Assembly (NCBI RefSeq): GCF_008365275.1
Contig: NZ_CP043504.1
Coordinates: 2,418,001-2,482,000 of the forward strand
Reading direction: 5' to 3'
From: Protaetiibacter larvae
Lineage (GTDB): Bacteria; Actinomycetota; Actinomycetes; Actinomycetales; Microbacteriaceae
DNA: 64,000 bases
A program made the translations under genes and the position numbers. Each line of letters starts with the position of its first letter. The stretch's first letter is position 1. Under the pieces are notes generated by a model, which saw only the letters and a list, made by a program, of their open reading frames with translations, had not been told where the DNA came from and did not search any database. Shown piece by piece: positions 42,242-51,096 of this stretch.

Positions 42242-43200
42242 CCGGCGACCCGCTGCACGGTGACACGCTGGCAGTGCGGGCAGAAATGCGATCCGCGGTT
42301 CATGAACACCTCGCGCACGATCGGGCGACCGCAGCGCGGGCAGGGCTCACCCTGGCGGCCGTAGGCGTTGAGCGAATGCGAGAAGTAGCCGGAGGCGCCG
42401 TTCACGTTCACGTACTGGGCGTCGAAGCTCGTGCCGCCCTCCGCGAGCGCCTTCGCGAGGATGGTCCGCACCTGGGAGAGCAGGGTGCGCGCGCGGGGGC
42501 GGCCGAGGGTTCGGGTGGGCTGGTCGTAGTGCACGCGGGAGGCCCACAGCGCCTCGTCGGCGTAGATGTTGCCGATGCCCGAGATGAGGCTCTGGTCGAG
42601 CAGGGCGCGCTTGACGGTCGTGTCCCGACGGATGAGCCGGTCGAGGAACGCCTCATCGTCGAAGTGCGGATCGAGCGGATCGCGCGCGATGTGGGCGACG
42701 GATGCCGGCACGCGTTCGCCGTCGCGGTCGGCGGTGGGCACGAGGGCGTCGATCGCCATCGAGCCGAAGACCCGCTGATCGACGAAATCCAGCCGCACGG
42801 GTCCATGCCCCGGCGCATCCAGCCCGACCACGATCCGGGTCAGCGACGCGACAGGCGCCTTGGGCTCCCGCAGCAGCACCTGCCCGCTCATCCCCAGGTG
42901 CACCACAACCGCCTCGGCGTTCATGGCGCGGCTGGAGCCGCGACCCGACGGCGGGAGAAACGCCCCCCGCCGCGAGGTCGCGGCTCCCGCCGCGCCATAA
43001 AGCGGGAGCCAGAGGTACTTGCCGCGGCGCGAGGGGGCGGCGATGGTCGCACCGGTGAGTCGATCGACGAAGTCCTCCGACGGACCCGGATGCCGCCGCA
43101 GCGAGCGGGAGTCGAGAACCTCGACGCGCGTCACCGTGGCGCCGGTGACCGCGGGGATCAGGCCGGCGCGCACGACCTCGACCTCGGGAAGCTCGGGCAC
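42238..43200 (-). CDS. mutM: Formamidopyrimidine-DNA glycosylase with an in-frame repeat-derived insertion
   Basis: A 320-residue DNA repair enzyme that excises 8-oxoguanine. The catalytic start '[14 protein letters not shown]' (Pro-2, Glu-3) and the C-terminal zinc finger '[24 protein letters not shown]' are intact, as is '[13 protein letters not shown]'. Residues about 68-94 come from a 76-bp family A palindrome that splits the usual '[K][14 protein letters not shown]' segment; removing it gives about 294 residues, near the family length. The insertion falls between two beta strands of the N-terminal domain, so the enzyme may still work. Confidence 0.95.
   Translation of the reverse strand: MPELPEVEVVRAGLIPAVTGATVTRVEVLDSRSLRRHPGPSEDFVDRLTGATIAAPSRRGKYLWLPLYGAAGAATSRRGAFLPPSGRGSSRAMNAEAVVVHLGMSGQVLLREPKAPVASLTRIVVGLDAPGHGPVRLDFVDQRVFGSMAIDALVPTADRDGERVPASVAHIARDPLDPHFDDEAFLDRLIRRDTTVKRALLDQSLISGIGNIYADEALWASRVHYDQPTRTLGRPRARTLLSQVRTILAKALAEGGTSFDAQYVNVNGASGYFSHSLNAYGRQGEPCPRCGRPIVREVFMNRGSHFCPHCQRVTVQRVAG
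42923..42998. repeat. 76-bp palindromic repeat, family A, copy 3, inside mutM
   Basis: Outer arms 42923-42940 and 42981-42998 are inverted copies with one mismatch; the inner stem is GCGGG-based around GAAACG. Same length and orientation as copy 1 (12354-12429). It keeps the mutM frame open and encodes mostly Gly, Ala, Arg and Ser. Confidence 0.93.
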
Positions 43201-43214
43201 GGTCGCTCGGCTGT

Positions 43215-43883
43215 CTAGCGCTTGGGGCGCTGCAGGATCGCCCAGGCGGCCAGTGCGGCCGCCATCTCCGCCTGCTTCTTGCTCGTGCCGTCACCCGAGG
43301 CGACCGGGCCGGAGCCGAAGCCGACCTCGGCGTGGAAGCGCTTCGAATGGTCGGGACCGGAGTCGGTCACCTTGTATTGCGGGAGCCCCTTGCCGAGGCG
43401 CGTGGACAGCTCCTGCAGGCTCGTCTTCGGGTCCATGGCGGCGCCGAAACGGTTCGGGTCGGCCAGCAGCGGCGAGATGAGCCGCAGCACGAGCGCGGTC
43501 GCCGCATCCGGGCCCACCGAGAGGTAGGCGGCGCCGATGATCGCCTCGACGGCATCCGCGAGGATCGAGCCCTTCTGGCGCCCCCCGGTGAGCTCCTCGC
43601 CGCGACCCAGCAGCAGGAACCGGCCCAGGCCGATGTGGTTCGCGATCTCGGCGAGAGCCGCCGAACTCACCAGGCTGGCACGGCGCTTCGCGAGCTCACC
43701 CTCATCCACCTCGGGGTTCTCGAGGTAGAGCATGACCGTGACGGCCTGCCCGAGAATCGAGTCGCCGAGGAACTCCAGGCGCTCGTTGTGCCCGATCCCG
43801 CCCTTCTCGTAGGCGTAGGAACGGTGCGTGAGGGCAAGCGCGAGCAGCTCGGGATCGATCTCGAGCTGCAGCACCGAGGTCAA
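43215..43883 (-). CDS. rnc: Ribonuclease III
   Basis: A 222-residue double-strand RNA nuclease. The signature ERLEFLGDS is at 34-42, a further acidic site is in '[15 protein letters not shown]', and the C-terminal double-stranded RNA-binding domain starts near residue 150 ('[25 protein letters not shown]'). It processes rRNA precursors. It lies between rpmF and mutM in the usual order. Confidence 0.97.
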   Translation of the reverse strand: MTSVLQLEIDPELLALALTHRSYAYEKGGIGHNERLEFLGDSILGQAVTVMLYLENPEVDEGELAKRRASLVSSAALAEIANHIGLGRFLLLGRGEELTGGRQKGSILADAVEAIIGAAYLSVGPDAATALVLRLISPLLADPNRFGAAMDPKTSLQELSTRLGKGLPQYKVTDSGPDHSKRFHAEVGFGSGPVASGDGTSKKQAEMAAALAAWAILQRPKR

Positions 43884-43935
43884 CTCGGCGCGATCGGCTT
43901 CGCCCTCCGGCGCGACGCTGCCGGACGGCAGCGGC

Positions 43936-44139
43936 TCAGACGTCGGCGACCTTACGGCCCTTGTACTCCAGGAACAGCGGAGTGCCGGCCGAGTCCTCGA
44001 CGACCTTCGCGCGGTGCGGAAGGCTGTAGGTGACCTTGCCGTTCTCGACCGTCTTCACGAGGGTCGGCACGGACGCCTTCCACTGCGAGCGGCGGGCGTG
44101 CGTGTTGGCACGCGACTGACGGCGCTTGGGAACAGCCAT
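43936..44139 (-). CDS. rpmF: 50S ribosomal protein L32
   Basis: A 67-residue protein starting '[28 protein letters not shown]'. It lacks the zinc-binding cysteines of the C+ type, so it is the zinc-independent form seen in many actinobacteria. The ATG at 44139 has an AGAGAAGAGAC purine stretch upstream. Confidence 0.96.
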   Translation of the reverse strand: MAVPKRRQSRANTHARRSQWKASVPTLVKTVENGKVTYSLPHRAKVVEDSAGTPLFLEYKGRKVADV

Positions 44140-44189
44140 GGTTGTCTCTTCTCTGTGTTCGGCGGCCTGCGCGCGCAGGTGCCGGAGGT

Positions 44190-44711
44190 CTATTCGGTGT
44201 CGGGGCGGAAGCCCTCGAGCGCCGCCCACCGGGGGTCGGTTCCCTCGCTTGCCCGCCGATCGGTTCCGCTCGCCAGTTTCTCCCCCGTGACGGGGTCGAG
44301 ACCGGGGCAGTCCGGTCGGCAGACCGGCTGGAACGGCAGTGCCAGCACCACCGCGTCCCGCACGACGGATTCGAGATTCACGTGATCGTCTCGAATCGCG
44401 AAGTCGAAAGCTTCGTCCTCAGAATACGCGAAAAGCTCCTGGAATTCGACCTCGACCGGCAGCTCCACCGGGTCCAGACAGCGCACGCACTCGCCGTCGG
44501 CCGTCGCATCCACCTCGCCGGTCACCAGCACGCCGTCGTGAAGGCCCTCGAGGCGCAGCCCGATCCGGATCGGCGAGCCCTGGGTGACGGCCACGACCGA
44601 CTCGCCGAGCTGCTCGGGGACATCGAACTCGAGAACCCGCTCGCGCAGCTCCCCCGGCCGGTGCATGAGGTCGTACACGGGCACGAGATACGGGCTGAGG
44701 GATGCGGACAC
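44190..44711 (-). CDS. YceD/DUF177 family protein
   Basis: A 173-residue acidic protein with the conserved cysteine pair in '[36 protein letters not shown]' and a second in '[20 protein letters not shown]', the C-x2-C / C-x3-C pattern of DUF177. Always found upstream of rpmF, where relatives influence 23S rRNA accumulation. Confidence 0.94.
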   Translation of the reverse strand: MSASLSPYLVPVYDLMHRPGELRERVLEFDVPEQLGESVVAVTQGSPIRIGLRLEGLHDGVLVTGEVDATADGECVRCLDPVELPVEVEFQELFAYSEDEAFDFAIRDDHVNLESVVRDAVVLALPFQPVCRPDCPGLDPVTGEKLASGTDRRASEGTDPRWAALEGFRPDTE

Positions 44712-44790
44712 GATCGCCGATTCTACGCCCGCGCCCCGGGGTCGCGCCCGGCGCCCCTCGCGTCCGCGTCGCCCGCATCCCTCCGTCCCG

Positions 44791-44878
44791 CCTCAGAAAT
44801 GCAGGAGAACCGGGCCGGTTCGGGAGGCGGACCCCGGAACTGCGGGGGCGCATCCGCAGAACTCCTGCATTTCTGGCA
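44791..44878. repeat. 88-bp palindromic repeat, family B, intergenic copy
   Basis: Exact 14-bp arms (44794-44807 and 44862-44875) identical to those of the smc copy, which lies in the opposite orientation. It fills most of the 197-bp gap between the aminotransferase stop (44909) and the yceD start (44711). No gene is seen in the gap. Confidence 0.9.
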
Positions 44879-44908
44879 GAGCTCGGCGGGGTGGAGGGCA
44901 GCGGCCGC

Positions 44909-46225
44909 TCAGCCGCCGACGGCGGTGAACGCCTCGTCGAGGATCGCGAGGGCGCGCAGCACCTCCTCGGGCGAGACGGTGCACGGCGGCACCACGTGGA
45001 GGCGGTTGTCGGCCGTGAACGGCAGATAGCCGCGATCCATGAGCTCCTTCTTGAGCGCGCCGATCGTGGCGGCCGGCACGGGCGTGCGGCTCGCGCGGTC
45101 GGTCACCAGGTCGAGCGCCCAGAACACGCCCACCCCGCGCACCTCGCCGATCATGGCGTGCGATTCGGCGAGCGCGTGCAGCCCCGGACCGAGCACCTCG
45201 CGGCCGATCGCTGCAGCGTTGTCCACGATGCCCTCCTCCTCCATCGCGTCGACGGACGCGACGATGGAGGCGGCGGCGAGCGGATGCCCGGAGTAGGTGA
45301 GCCCGCCCGGGAACACCTGGTCGTCGAAGGCGTTCGCGATCGACTCGGAGATGATGACGCCGCCGACCGGCACGTAACCCGAGTTGACGCCCTTCGCGAA
45401 GGTCACCAGATCCGGCACGATGCCGTCCGGGTTGAGCTCCGGGTTCTGCCAGGCGAACCAGTCGCCCGTGCGCCCGAAGCCCGACATGACCTCGTCGATG
45501 ATGAGCAGGATGCCGTGGCGGTCGCACAGCTCGCGCACCCCCGCATACCAGCCGGGCGGCGGCATGATGACGCCCGCGGTGCCGGGGATGCCTTCGAGCA
45601 GCAGGGCCGCGATCGACTCGGCGCCCTCCGACTGGATGACGCGCTCGAGGTGCCGCAGCGCGCGCACGCCCTCCTCCTCGGGCGTCGTCGCCCAGAACTC
45701 GGAGCGGTACGGGAACGGGCCGAAGAAGTGCACGTGTCCGCGGGCGAACTCGTTCGGCACCCGCCGCCAGTCGCCCGTGGCGACGACGGCGGCGCCCGTG
45801 TTGCCGTGGTAGCTGCGGTAGGTGGAGAGGATCTTGTCGCGGCCCGTCGTGATGCGGGCCATGCGGATGGCGTTCTCGTTGGCGTCCGCGCCGCCGTTGG
45901 TGAAGAACACCTTGCCGAACTCGGCGCCGGCCTTCGCGAGGATGCGCGCGGCCGCCTCGCCGCGCACCAGGTTCGCGTGCGCGGGGGCGACGGTGGGCAG
46001 GATCGCCGCCTGCTCCTGGATGGCCGCGACCACCTTGGGGTGCGCGTGGCCGATGTTGACGTTGACGAGCTGGCTCGAGAAGTCGAGGTAGCGGCGCCCC
46101 TCGTAGTCCCACACCTCGGTGCCGGACGCGCCCGCGATGACGAAGGGGGTGAGGGCACCCTGCGCCGACCAGGAGTGGAAGACGTGGGCGCGGTCGAGGT
46201 CGAGGGTGTGCTGGTTGGTGCTCAT
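44909..46225 (-). CDS. Class III omega-aminotransferase, probably beta-alanine aminotransferase
   Basis: A 438-residue PLP enzyme. The cofactor lysine is Lys-278 in 'LVTFAKGVNSGYVPVGGV' and Asp-244 in 'LIIDEVMSGFGRTG' contacts the ring nitrogen. 'FVIAGASGTEVWDYEGRRYLDF' and 'FFTNGGADANENAIRMAR' are class III hallmarks. Position in a cluster with dihydropyrimidinase and a ureidopropionase-like hydrolase suggests the amine donor is beta-alanine or beta-aminoisobutyrate, the end product of that route. The substrate is inferred from context only. Confidence 0.88.
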   Translation of the reverse strand: MSTNQHTLDLDRAHVFHSWSAQGALTPFVIAGASGTEVWDYEGRRYLDFSSQLVNVNIGHAHPKVVAAIQEQAAILPTVAPAHANLVRGEAAARILAKAGAEFGKVFFTNGGADANENAIRMARITTGRDKILSTYRSYHGNTGAAVVATGDWRRVPNEFARGHVHFFGPFPYRSEFWATTPEEEGVRALRHLERVIQSEGAESIAALLLEGIPGTAGVIMPPPGWYAGVRELCDRHGILLIIDEVMSGFGRTGDWFAWQNPELNPDGIVPDLVTFAKGVNSGYVPVGGVIISESIANAFDDQVFPGGLTYSGHPLAAASIVASVDAMEEEGIVDNAAAIGREVLGPGLHALAESHAMIGEVRGVGVFWALDLVTDRASRTPVPAATIGALKKELMDRGYLPFTADNRLHVVPPCTVSPEEVLRALAILDEAFTAVGG

Positions 46226-46260
46226 GTGCGTGTCCTGGATGGTGTGCCGCGGATGGGATG

Positions 46261-46290
46261 GGTCGGGCGGCCCGCGTGGACCGCCCGACC
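46261..46290 (-). terminator. Perfect 10-bp hairpin between the lipoprotein and aminotransferase genes
   Basis: Arms 46261-46270 and 46281-46290 are exact inverted copies around a 10-nt loop, in the 72-bp gap downstream of the substrate-binding gene. No T-run follows, so it may be a partial terminator or an mRNA-stabilising hairpin that gives more binding protein than aminotransferase. Confidence 0.6.
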
Positions 46291-46297
46291 TGAGGTG

Positions 46298-47473
46298 CTA
46301 CTGGCCGCCCTCGGTGAGGGTGACCTCGATCGGAGTGTAGGTGGCCGACACGTCGATCCCCTCATCCTCGAGCGCCGCGAGCGCCTTCTCGATGTACTCG
46401 TTCGAGTACGCCGATTCGGCCGGCTCGCTCGTGATGAGCTCGAGGCCGTCCTGGTTCTTCGCGGAGAGCGCCCCGGCGACCGTCTTGTCCCAGGCGGCCT
46501 TGTCGATGAGGCCGAACTTGGCGCCGGTCCAGATGAGCTTGTTGACCTCGTTCATCTGCCACAGCTGGTGGATGGGGCCCACCGGGAACGCGTTGACGCC
46601 GGGCGCCGTCGCGGCCTGGTAGGTGATGTCGGCCGCATCCTCGGGGTTGTCGCGCGCGTACGCCCAGCCCTTGATGACGGCCTTGAGGAACCGCACGGCG
46701 GCGTCGGCGTAGGCCGGGTCGTCCGCGAGCCGGGCCGTGTCGGCCCACAGGGCGTCCTGCAGCATGGCGCCCTCGGTGTCCTCGTAGTAGATGACGTCGA
46801 GGTCGTCGAGCGTGTACAGCTCGCCCGTGTCGGGGTTGACCGTCTCGAGCACCTGGGCGAGCTCGTTGTAGGTCATCGCCTGGGCGGCATCCACGTCGCG
46901 GTCGAACAGGGCGTTCATCGAGAAGTCCTGCGTCGTGATCGACACCGAGGTCGAGTCGAGGTCCTCCGCAGCCATGGCGGCGAAGATCTCCCACTCGTTA
47001 CCGAAGCCCCAGGAGCCGATCCGCTTGCCTTCGAAGTCGGCGACAGAGGTGATGCCGTCACCCTTCCACGACACCTGGGTCGTGCCGGACTTCTGGTACA
47101 CCTGCGCGATGTCGGTGAGCTCCACGCCCGAGGCCTCGAGGGTGCCGAGCACCTTCGGGACCCACGCGACGGCGAAGTCCACATCGCCCGCGACGAGCGC
47201 GTCCTGCGGCACGATGTCGCCACCGGAGGGGACGATCTCGACGCTGTCGAAGCCCTCCTCCTCGAAGTAGCCCTTCTCGAGAGCCACGTAGTAGCCGGCG
47301 AACTGCGCCTGCGGCAGCCACTGCAGCTGCAGTTTGATGGAGCTGAGCGGGGTGAATTCCTCGCCGCTGTCGTCGCCGGTGTCGTCTGTCGGGCCGGCGC
47401 ATCCGGCGAGCGCGATCGCCGTGACGGCGACCGCGGACGCGAGGGCGAGACCGCGCCTCTTGCTGAGTCTCAT
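46298..47473 (-). CDS. ABC transporter substrate-binding lipoprotein, NMT1/Thi5-like
   Basis: A 391-residue lipoprotein from the ATG at 47473, with signal 'LASAVAVTAIALAGC'. 'IKLQLQWLPQAQFAGYYVALEKGYFEEEGFD' and 'GVDFAVAWVPKVL'-type sequence are the NMT1/Thi5-like fold used for pyrimidines, riboflavin-like or sulfonate ligands. Clustering with dihydropyrimidinase supports a pyrimidine or hydantoin ligand. Confidence 0.9.
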   Translation of the reverse strand: MRLSKRRGLALASAVAVTAIALAGCAGPTDDTGDDSGEEFTPLSSIKLQLQWLPQAQFAGYYVALEKGYFEEEGFDSVEIVPSGGDIVPQDALVAGDVDFAVAWVPKVLGTLEASGVELTDIAQVYQKSGTTQVSWKGDGITSVADFEGKRIGSWGFGNEWEIFAAMAAEDLDSTSVSITTQDFSMNALFDRDVDAAQAMTYNELAQVLETVNPDTGELYTLDDLDVIYYEDTEGAMLQDALWADTARLADDPAYADAAVRFLKAVIKGWAYARDNPEDAADITYQAATAPGVNAFPVGPIHQLWQMNEVNKLIWTGAKFGLIDKAAWDKTVAGALSAKNQDGLELITSEPAESAYSNEYIEKALAALEDEGIDVSATYTPIEVTLTEGGQ

Positions 47474-47522
47474 GCTGTATCCCTTTCGTGATCGGTGGTG
47501 CAGGGGGTGGAGCGGATGCCGG

Positions 47523-48278
47523 TCAGACCGGCGCATGCCTCGTCACGAGACGCTCGAGGAGCGCGGTGACGAGGAAGAACACGAGGCCGATGAGGATGCC
47601 CCCACCGACATACGCCCAGGCGAGGGCAGCCCGCCCGGACTTGGCGTAGCTGGCGATCGAGGTGCCGATGCCGTCGGAGGGGCCGCCGAAGTACTCGGCC
47701 ACGAGCGCCGCGATGACCGCGAGCGAGCTCGCGACCCGCAGCCCGGTCATGAGGTACGGCAGCGCGGTCGGCAGGGTCAGGACCCGGAAGGTCTGGGCGC
47801 CGCTCGCCGCGGATGCCCGCAGCAGATCCCGGTGCACGGGACGGGTCTGGCGCAGCCCGCGCAGCACGTTCACGAACACCGGGATGAAGGCCGCGATCGT
47901 GGCGACCGCCTGCCGCCCGAACTGGCTCGACGCACCGAACATCGTGTTGAGGATGGGCGTGATGGCCACGATCGGGATGACCGCGAGCGCGGCCACGAGC
48001 GGGGCGAGCATGCCGTCGACGGGCCGCGCGGCGGCCGCGAGCCCGGCGAGGATCACCGCGAGCACCGCCCCGACCGTGAGGCCGATCAGGGCGTTGGTCG
48101 CCGTGATGAGCATGTCGTCCCAGATGATGCCCCAGCGGTTCACGAACTCCGTGCCGATCGCGATCGGGCTCGGCAGCATCCGCGGGGCGGAGCCGAGCTG
48201 CACGAACAGCGTCCAGGCGACGAGGATCAGCAGCCCCACCACGAGGGGGGCGACCACCCGTTGCCAGCTCGCGGTCAT
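47523..48278 (-). CDS. ABC transporter permease, SsuC/ThiX type
   Basis: A 251-residue membrane protein with about six spans and the EAA-like loop 'RDLLRASAASGAQTFRVLTLPTALPYLMTGLRVASSLAVIAALVAEYFG'. It pairs with the permease at 49066-49965 across the shared ATPase gene; starts and stops overlap throughout. Confidence 0.93.
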   Translation of the reverse strand: MTASWQRVVAPLVVGLLILVAWTLFVQLGSAPRMLPSPIAIGTEFVNRWGIIWDDMLITATNALIGLTVGAVLAVILAGLAAAARPVDGMLAPLVAALAVIPIVAITPILNTMFGASSQFGRQAVATIAAFIPVFVNVLRGLRQTRPVHRDLLRASAASGAQTFRVLTLPTALPYLMTGLRVASSLAVIAALVAEYFGGPSDGIGTSIASYAKSGRAALAWAYVGGGILIGLVFFLVTALLERLVTRHAPV

Positions 48279-49069
48279 CGCTCGTTCGCCCGCTCGACCT
48301 TGGTGCCGTGCAGTGCCTCGCGCACCGCCGTGACCTTCTCGAAGTAGGCGGCCGATTCGCGCAGCGACTCGTCGCGCACCTCGCCCAGCCCCGTCTCGAC
48401 GACCGCCGTGATGCGTCCTGGCCGGGGGCTCATGACGACCACGCGGTCGGAGAGGAACACCGCCTCCGGGATGGAGTGGGTGACGAACACGACGGCGGCG
48501 CCCGTCTCGGCGGCGATGCGGGTGAGCTCGCCCTGCAGGTATTCGCGCGTCATCTCGTCGAGGGCGCCGAACGGCTCGTCCATGAGCAGCAGCCGCGGGC
48601 TCGCCGCGAGCGCTCGCGCGATGGCGACCCGCTGCTGCATGCCGCCGGAGAGCTGGTCGGGGTAGCGGTCGGTGAAGTCGCCCAGCCCCACGAGCTCGGC
48701 GAGCTCGGCCACCCGCGCGGTGCGCTGCGCCTTCGGCGCCTTGTGCAGCTCGAGCGGCAGCGCGATGTTGTCGGCGACCGTCCGCCAGGGCAGCAGGCCC
48801 GCCTGCTGGAAGGCGATGCCGTAGTCCTGGTCGATGCGCGCCCGCCGGGCGGGCTTGCCGAAGATCGACAGCTCGCCCGTCGTGGCGTCGTCGAGGTCGG
48901 CGATGAGGCGCAGCAGGGTCGACTTGCCGCATCCGGACGGCCCGATGAGCGACACGAACTCGCCCGCGCGCACCTCGAGCTCCACGCCCGTGAGCGCGAC
49001 CACCTCACCTGCCGCGGTCGGGAAGACCTTGCCGACGCCGGTCGCCTGAACGGCCCACTCGGTGCTCAC
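48275..49069 (-). CDS. ABC transporter ATP-binding protein, SsuB/ThiZ type
   Basis: A 264-residue ATPase starting at a GTG. Walker A 'GPSGCGKSTLLRLI', Q-loop 'IAFQQAGLLPWRTVADNI', signature 'QLSGGMQQRVAIARALA' and Walker B 'LLLMDEPFGALDEMTRE' are all intact. It lies between the two permease genes with four-base overlaps on both sides. Confidence 0.95.
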   Translation of the reverse strand: MSTEWAVQATGVGKVFPTAAGEVVALTGVELEVRAGEFVSLIGPSGCGKSTLLRLIADLDDATTGELSIFGKPARRARIDQDYGIAFQQAGLLPWRTVADNIALPLELHKAPKAQRTARVAELAELVGLGDFTDRYPDQLSGGMQQRVAIARALAASPRLLLMDEPFGALDEMTREYLQGELTRIAAETGAAVVFVTHSIPEAVFLSDRVVVMSPRPGRITAVVETGLGEVRDESLRESAAYFEKVTAVREALHGTKVERANER

Positions 49070-49965
49070 GCCGTGGCCTCCCCTCTGCGGTAGTTCTTGA
49101 GCCACAACCCGATGAGCGCGACAGAGCCGGCGGCGATCAGCCCCAGCACGATCGAGCCGAACAGCGGCCCCCAGGGGGCTGCCGGGTCGCTGGACGCCTG
49201 CCCGGCGAACTGGATGAGCATCCGCCCGATGCCGCCGCGCATGCCGATCGACACCTCGGCGACCACCGCCCCGAGCACCGCGTTCGCGGCCGCGAGCCGC
49301 AGGGCCGGCAGCAGGTAGGGCACGGATGCCGGCAGCCGCAACCGCAACAGGGTCGGCAGGTAGCCGGCCGCGTAGCTGCGCATGAGGTCGAGGTGGATGC
49401 GGTCGGGCGCCTTCAGCCCCTGGAGCATCCCGATCGCGACCGGGAAGAACGCCAGGTACGAGGCGATGACGGCCACCGAGAGCCACTGCGGCCACGGCGT
49501 GCCCGAGCGGTCGAGCTGGTTGCCGAGCGCATTGACGACCGGCGCGAAGGCGATGAGCGGCACGATCTGGCTGACCACGATCCACGGCAGCAGGCCCCAC
49601 TCGACGAGCCGCCAGCGCTGCATCGCGAGCCCCAGCAGCCCGCCGACCAGCACCCCGATGAGCCAGCCGACCGCGGCGATCCCCAGCGTGAGCGCGGCCG
49701 CCTGCACGACCGAGAGGATCAGCGGCGGGGTGTCGCCGCCGCTCGTCGGCTCGAACAGCCGCCCGACCATCGTCCAGATGTGCGGCATCGCGCGGTCGTG
49801 GGTGCGCGGCAGGATCATGACGCCCGAGCCGGTCTCGCCCTCCACCTGCCCGATCACGACGCCCTCGGAGGGGCCGAGGAACTTGTAGACCTCCCAGAGC
49901 ACGGCGACAGCGAGCACCCCCAGCGCACCCCACGCGACGGGAAGCCAGCGGCGCGCGGGCGTCAC
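49066..49965 (-). CDS. ABC transporter permease, second of the pair
   Basis: A 299-residue permease from a GTG overlapping the LLM gene stop. One N-terminal span (about 8-28) is followed by an outside section and five more spans; the coupling loop reads 'IHLDLMRSYAAGYLPTLLRLRLPASVPYLLPALRLAAANAVLGAVVAEV'. The longer outside loop makes it distinct from its partner at 47523-48278. Confidence 0.92.
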   Translation of the reverse strand: MTPARRWLPVAWGALGVLAVAVLWEVYKFLGPSEGVVIGQVEGETGSGVMILPRTHDRAMPHIWTMVGRLFEPTSGGDTPPLILSVVQAAALTLGIAAVGWLIGVLVGGLLGLAMQRWRLVEWGLLPWIVVSQIVPLIAFAPVVNALGNQLDRSGTPWPQWLSVAVIASYLAFFPVAIGMLQGLKAPDRIHLDLMRSYAAGYLPTLLRLRLPASVPYLLPALRLAAANAVLGAVVAEVSIGMRGGIGRMLIQFAGQASSDPAAPWGPLFGSIVLGLIAAGSVALIGLWLKNYRRGEATA

Positions 49966-50990
49966 GACTTGGCCGTCACGGTGTCGCGGAGGGCCGGGAT
50001 GACGGTCTCGCCGTACACCCGCAGGGTCTCCTCCTTGTTGTCGTGCTGCAGATAGCCGGCGAACTGGTGCACGCCGATCGCCTTCAACTCCTCGAGCTTG
50101 GCGATGTGCTCCTCGGCGGTGCCGAGCAGGCAGAAGCGGTCGACGATCTCGTCGGGCACGAAGTCGACGTGGTCGTTGTCGGCCTTGCCGTGGCTGTTGT
50201 AGTCGTAGCCGGTGCGGCCCGCGATGTAGTCGGTGAGCGCCTGCGGCACCGCGCCATCCGTGCCGTACTTGGCGACGATGTCGGCGACGTGGTTGCCCAC
50301 CATCCCGCCGAACCAGCGCGACTGGTTCCGGGCGTGCACGAGGCCCTCCTCCGTGCCGTCGGTGATGTAGAACGGCGCCGCCACGCAGAAGGTGATCGCG
50401 TCGGGGTCGCGGCCGGCGGCCTCCGCTGCATCCCGCACCGTCGCGATCATCCACGTCGCGATGTCGACATCCGCGAGCTGCAGGACGAAGCCGTCGCCCA
50501 CCTCGCCCGTGAGCTTGAGGGCGAGCGGGCCGTAGGCGGCCACCCACACCTCGAGCTCGGAGCCCTCCGACCAGGGGAAGCGCAGCTCGGAGCCGTGGTA
50601 CTCGACGCTGCGGCTGTTGCCGAGCTCGCGGATCACATGGATCGCCTCGCGCAGTTCGGCGAGGGTCGTCGGCTTGCCGTTCGTGACGCGCACCGCCGAG
50701 TCGCCGCGGCCGATCCCGACGACCGTGCGGTTGCCGAACATCTCGTTGAGGGTCGCGAAGACGGATGCCGTGACCGTCCAGTCGCGGGTGGCGGGGTTGG
50801 TGACGAAGGGCCCGACCTTCACCCGCCGGGTCTCGGCGAGGATCTGGCTGTAGATGACGTAGGGCTCCTGCCAGAGGATGTGCGAGTCGAAGGTCCACAC
50901 GTGGCTGAAGCCGTACTGCTCGGCGAGCTTCGCGAGGTGCACCGTGCGGCTCGCCGGCGGGTTGGTCTGGAGTACTGCCCCGAAGTCCAT
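49962..50990 (-). CDS. LLM-class flavin/F420-dependent oxidoreductase, TIGR03842-like, in the pyrimidine cluster
   Basis: A 342-residue protein starting 'MDFGAVLQTNPPASRTVHLAKLAEQYGFSHVWTFDSHILWQEPYVIYSQIL', which matches the TIGR03842 branch repeatedly found beside hydantoinase genes. 'GNRTVVGIGRGDSAVRVTNGKPTTLAELREAI' is the phosphate-binding section. RutA, a member of the same superfamily, is known to attack the uracil ring, so a ring-reducing or ring-opening role here is plausible but unproven. It overlaps the permease downstream. Confidence 0.85.
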   Translation of the reverse strand: MDFGAVLQTNPPASRTVHLAKLAEQYGFSHVWTFDSHILWQEPYVIYSQILAETRRVKVGPFVTNPATRDWTVTASVFATLNEMFGNRTVVGIGRGDSAVRVTNGKPTTLAELREAIHVIRELGNSRSVEYHGSELRFPWSEGSELEVWVAAYGPLALKLTGEVGDGFVLQLADVDIATWMIATVRDAAEAAGRDPDAITFCVAAPFYITDGTEEGLVHARNQSRWFGGMVGNHVADIVAKYGTDGAVPQALTDYIAGRTGYDYNSHGKADNDHVDFVPDEIVDRFCLLGTAEEHIAKLEELKAIGVHQFAGYLQHDNKEETLRVYGETVIPALRDTVTAKS

Positions 50991-51014
50991 CAGCCCTCTC
51001 CCCTCGTGGTGTTC

Positions 51015-51090
51015 ATGGCGCGGCTGGAGCCGTGACCGCCCGGCGGGAGTCGTTTCCCCCGCCCCCATGTCGCGGCTCCAGCCGCGCCAT
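51015..51090. repeat. 76-bp palindromic repeat, family A, copy 4
   Basis: Outer arms begin ATGGCGCGGCTGGAGCCG and end with its near-complement; the inner stem surrounds a CGTTT loop (complement of AAACG). Same orientation as copy 2. It lies between the LLM start (50990) and the dihydropyrimidinase stop (51097), inside the operon, so it could lower expression of the downstream genes. Confidence 0.93.
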
Positions 51091-51096
51091 GAACGG

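Noticed and set aside
12354-51090. Family A palindromes as a CRISPR array or as plain terminators.
   Set aside because: Copies are about 8 to 17 kb apart, without spacers, and one is inside a coding region; no T-runs follow. They are dispersed repeats.
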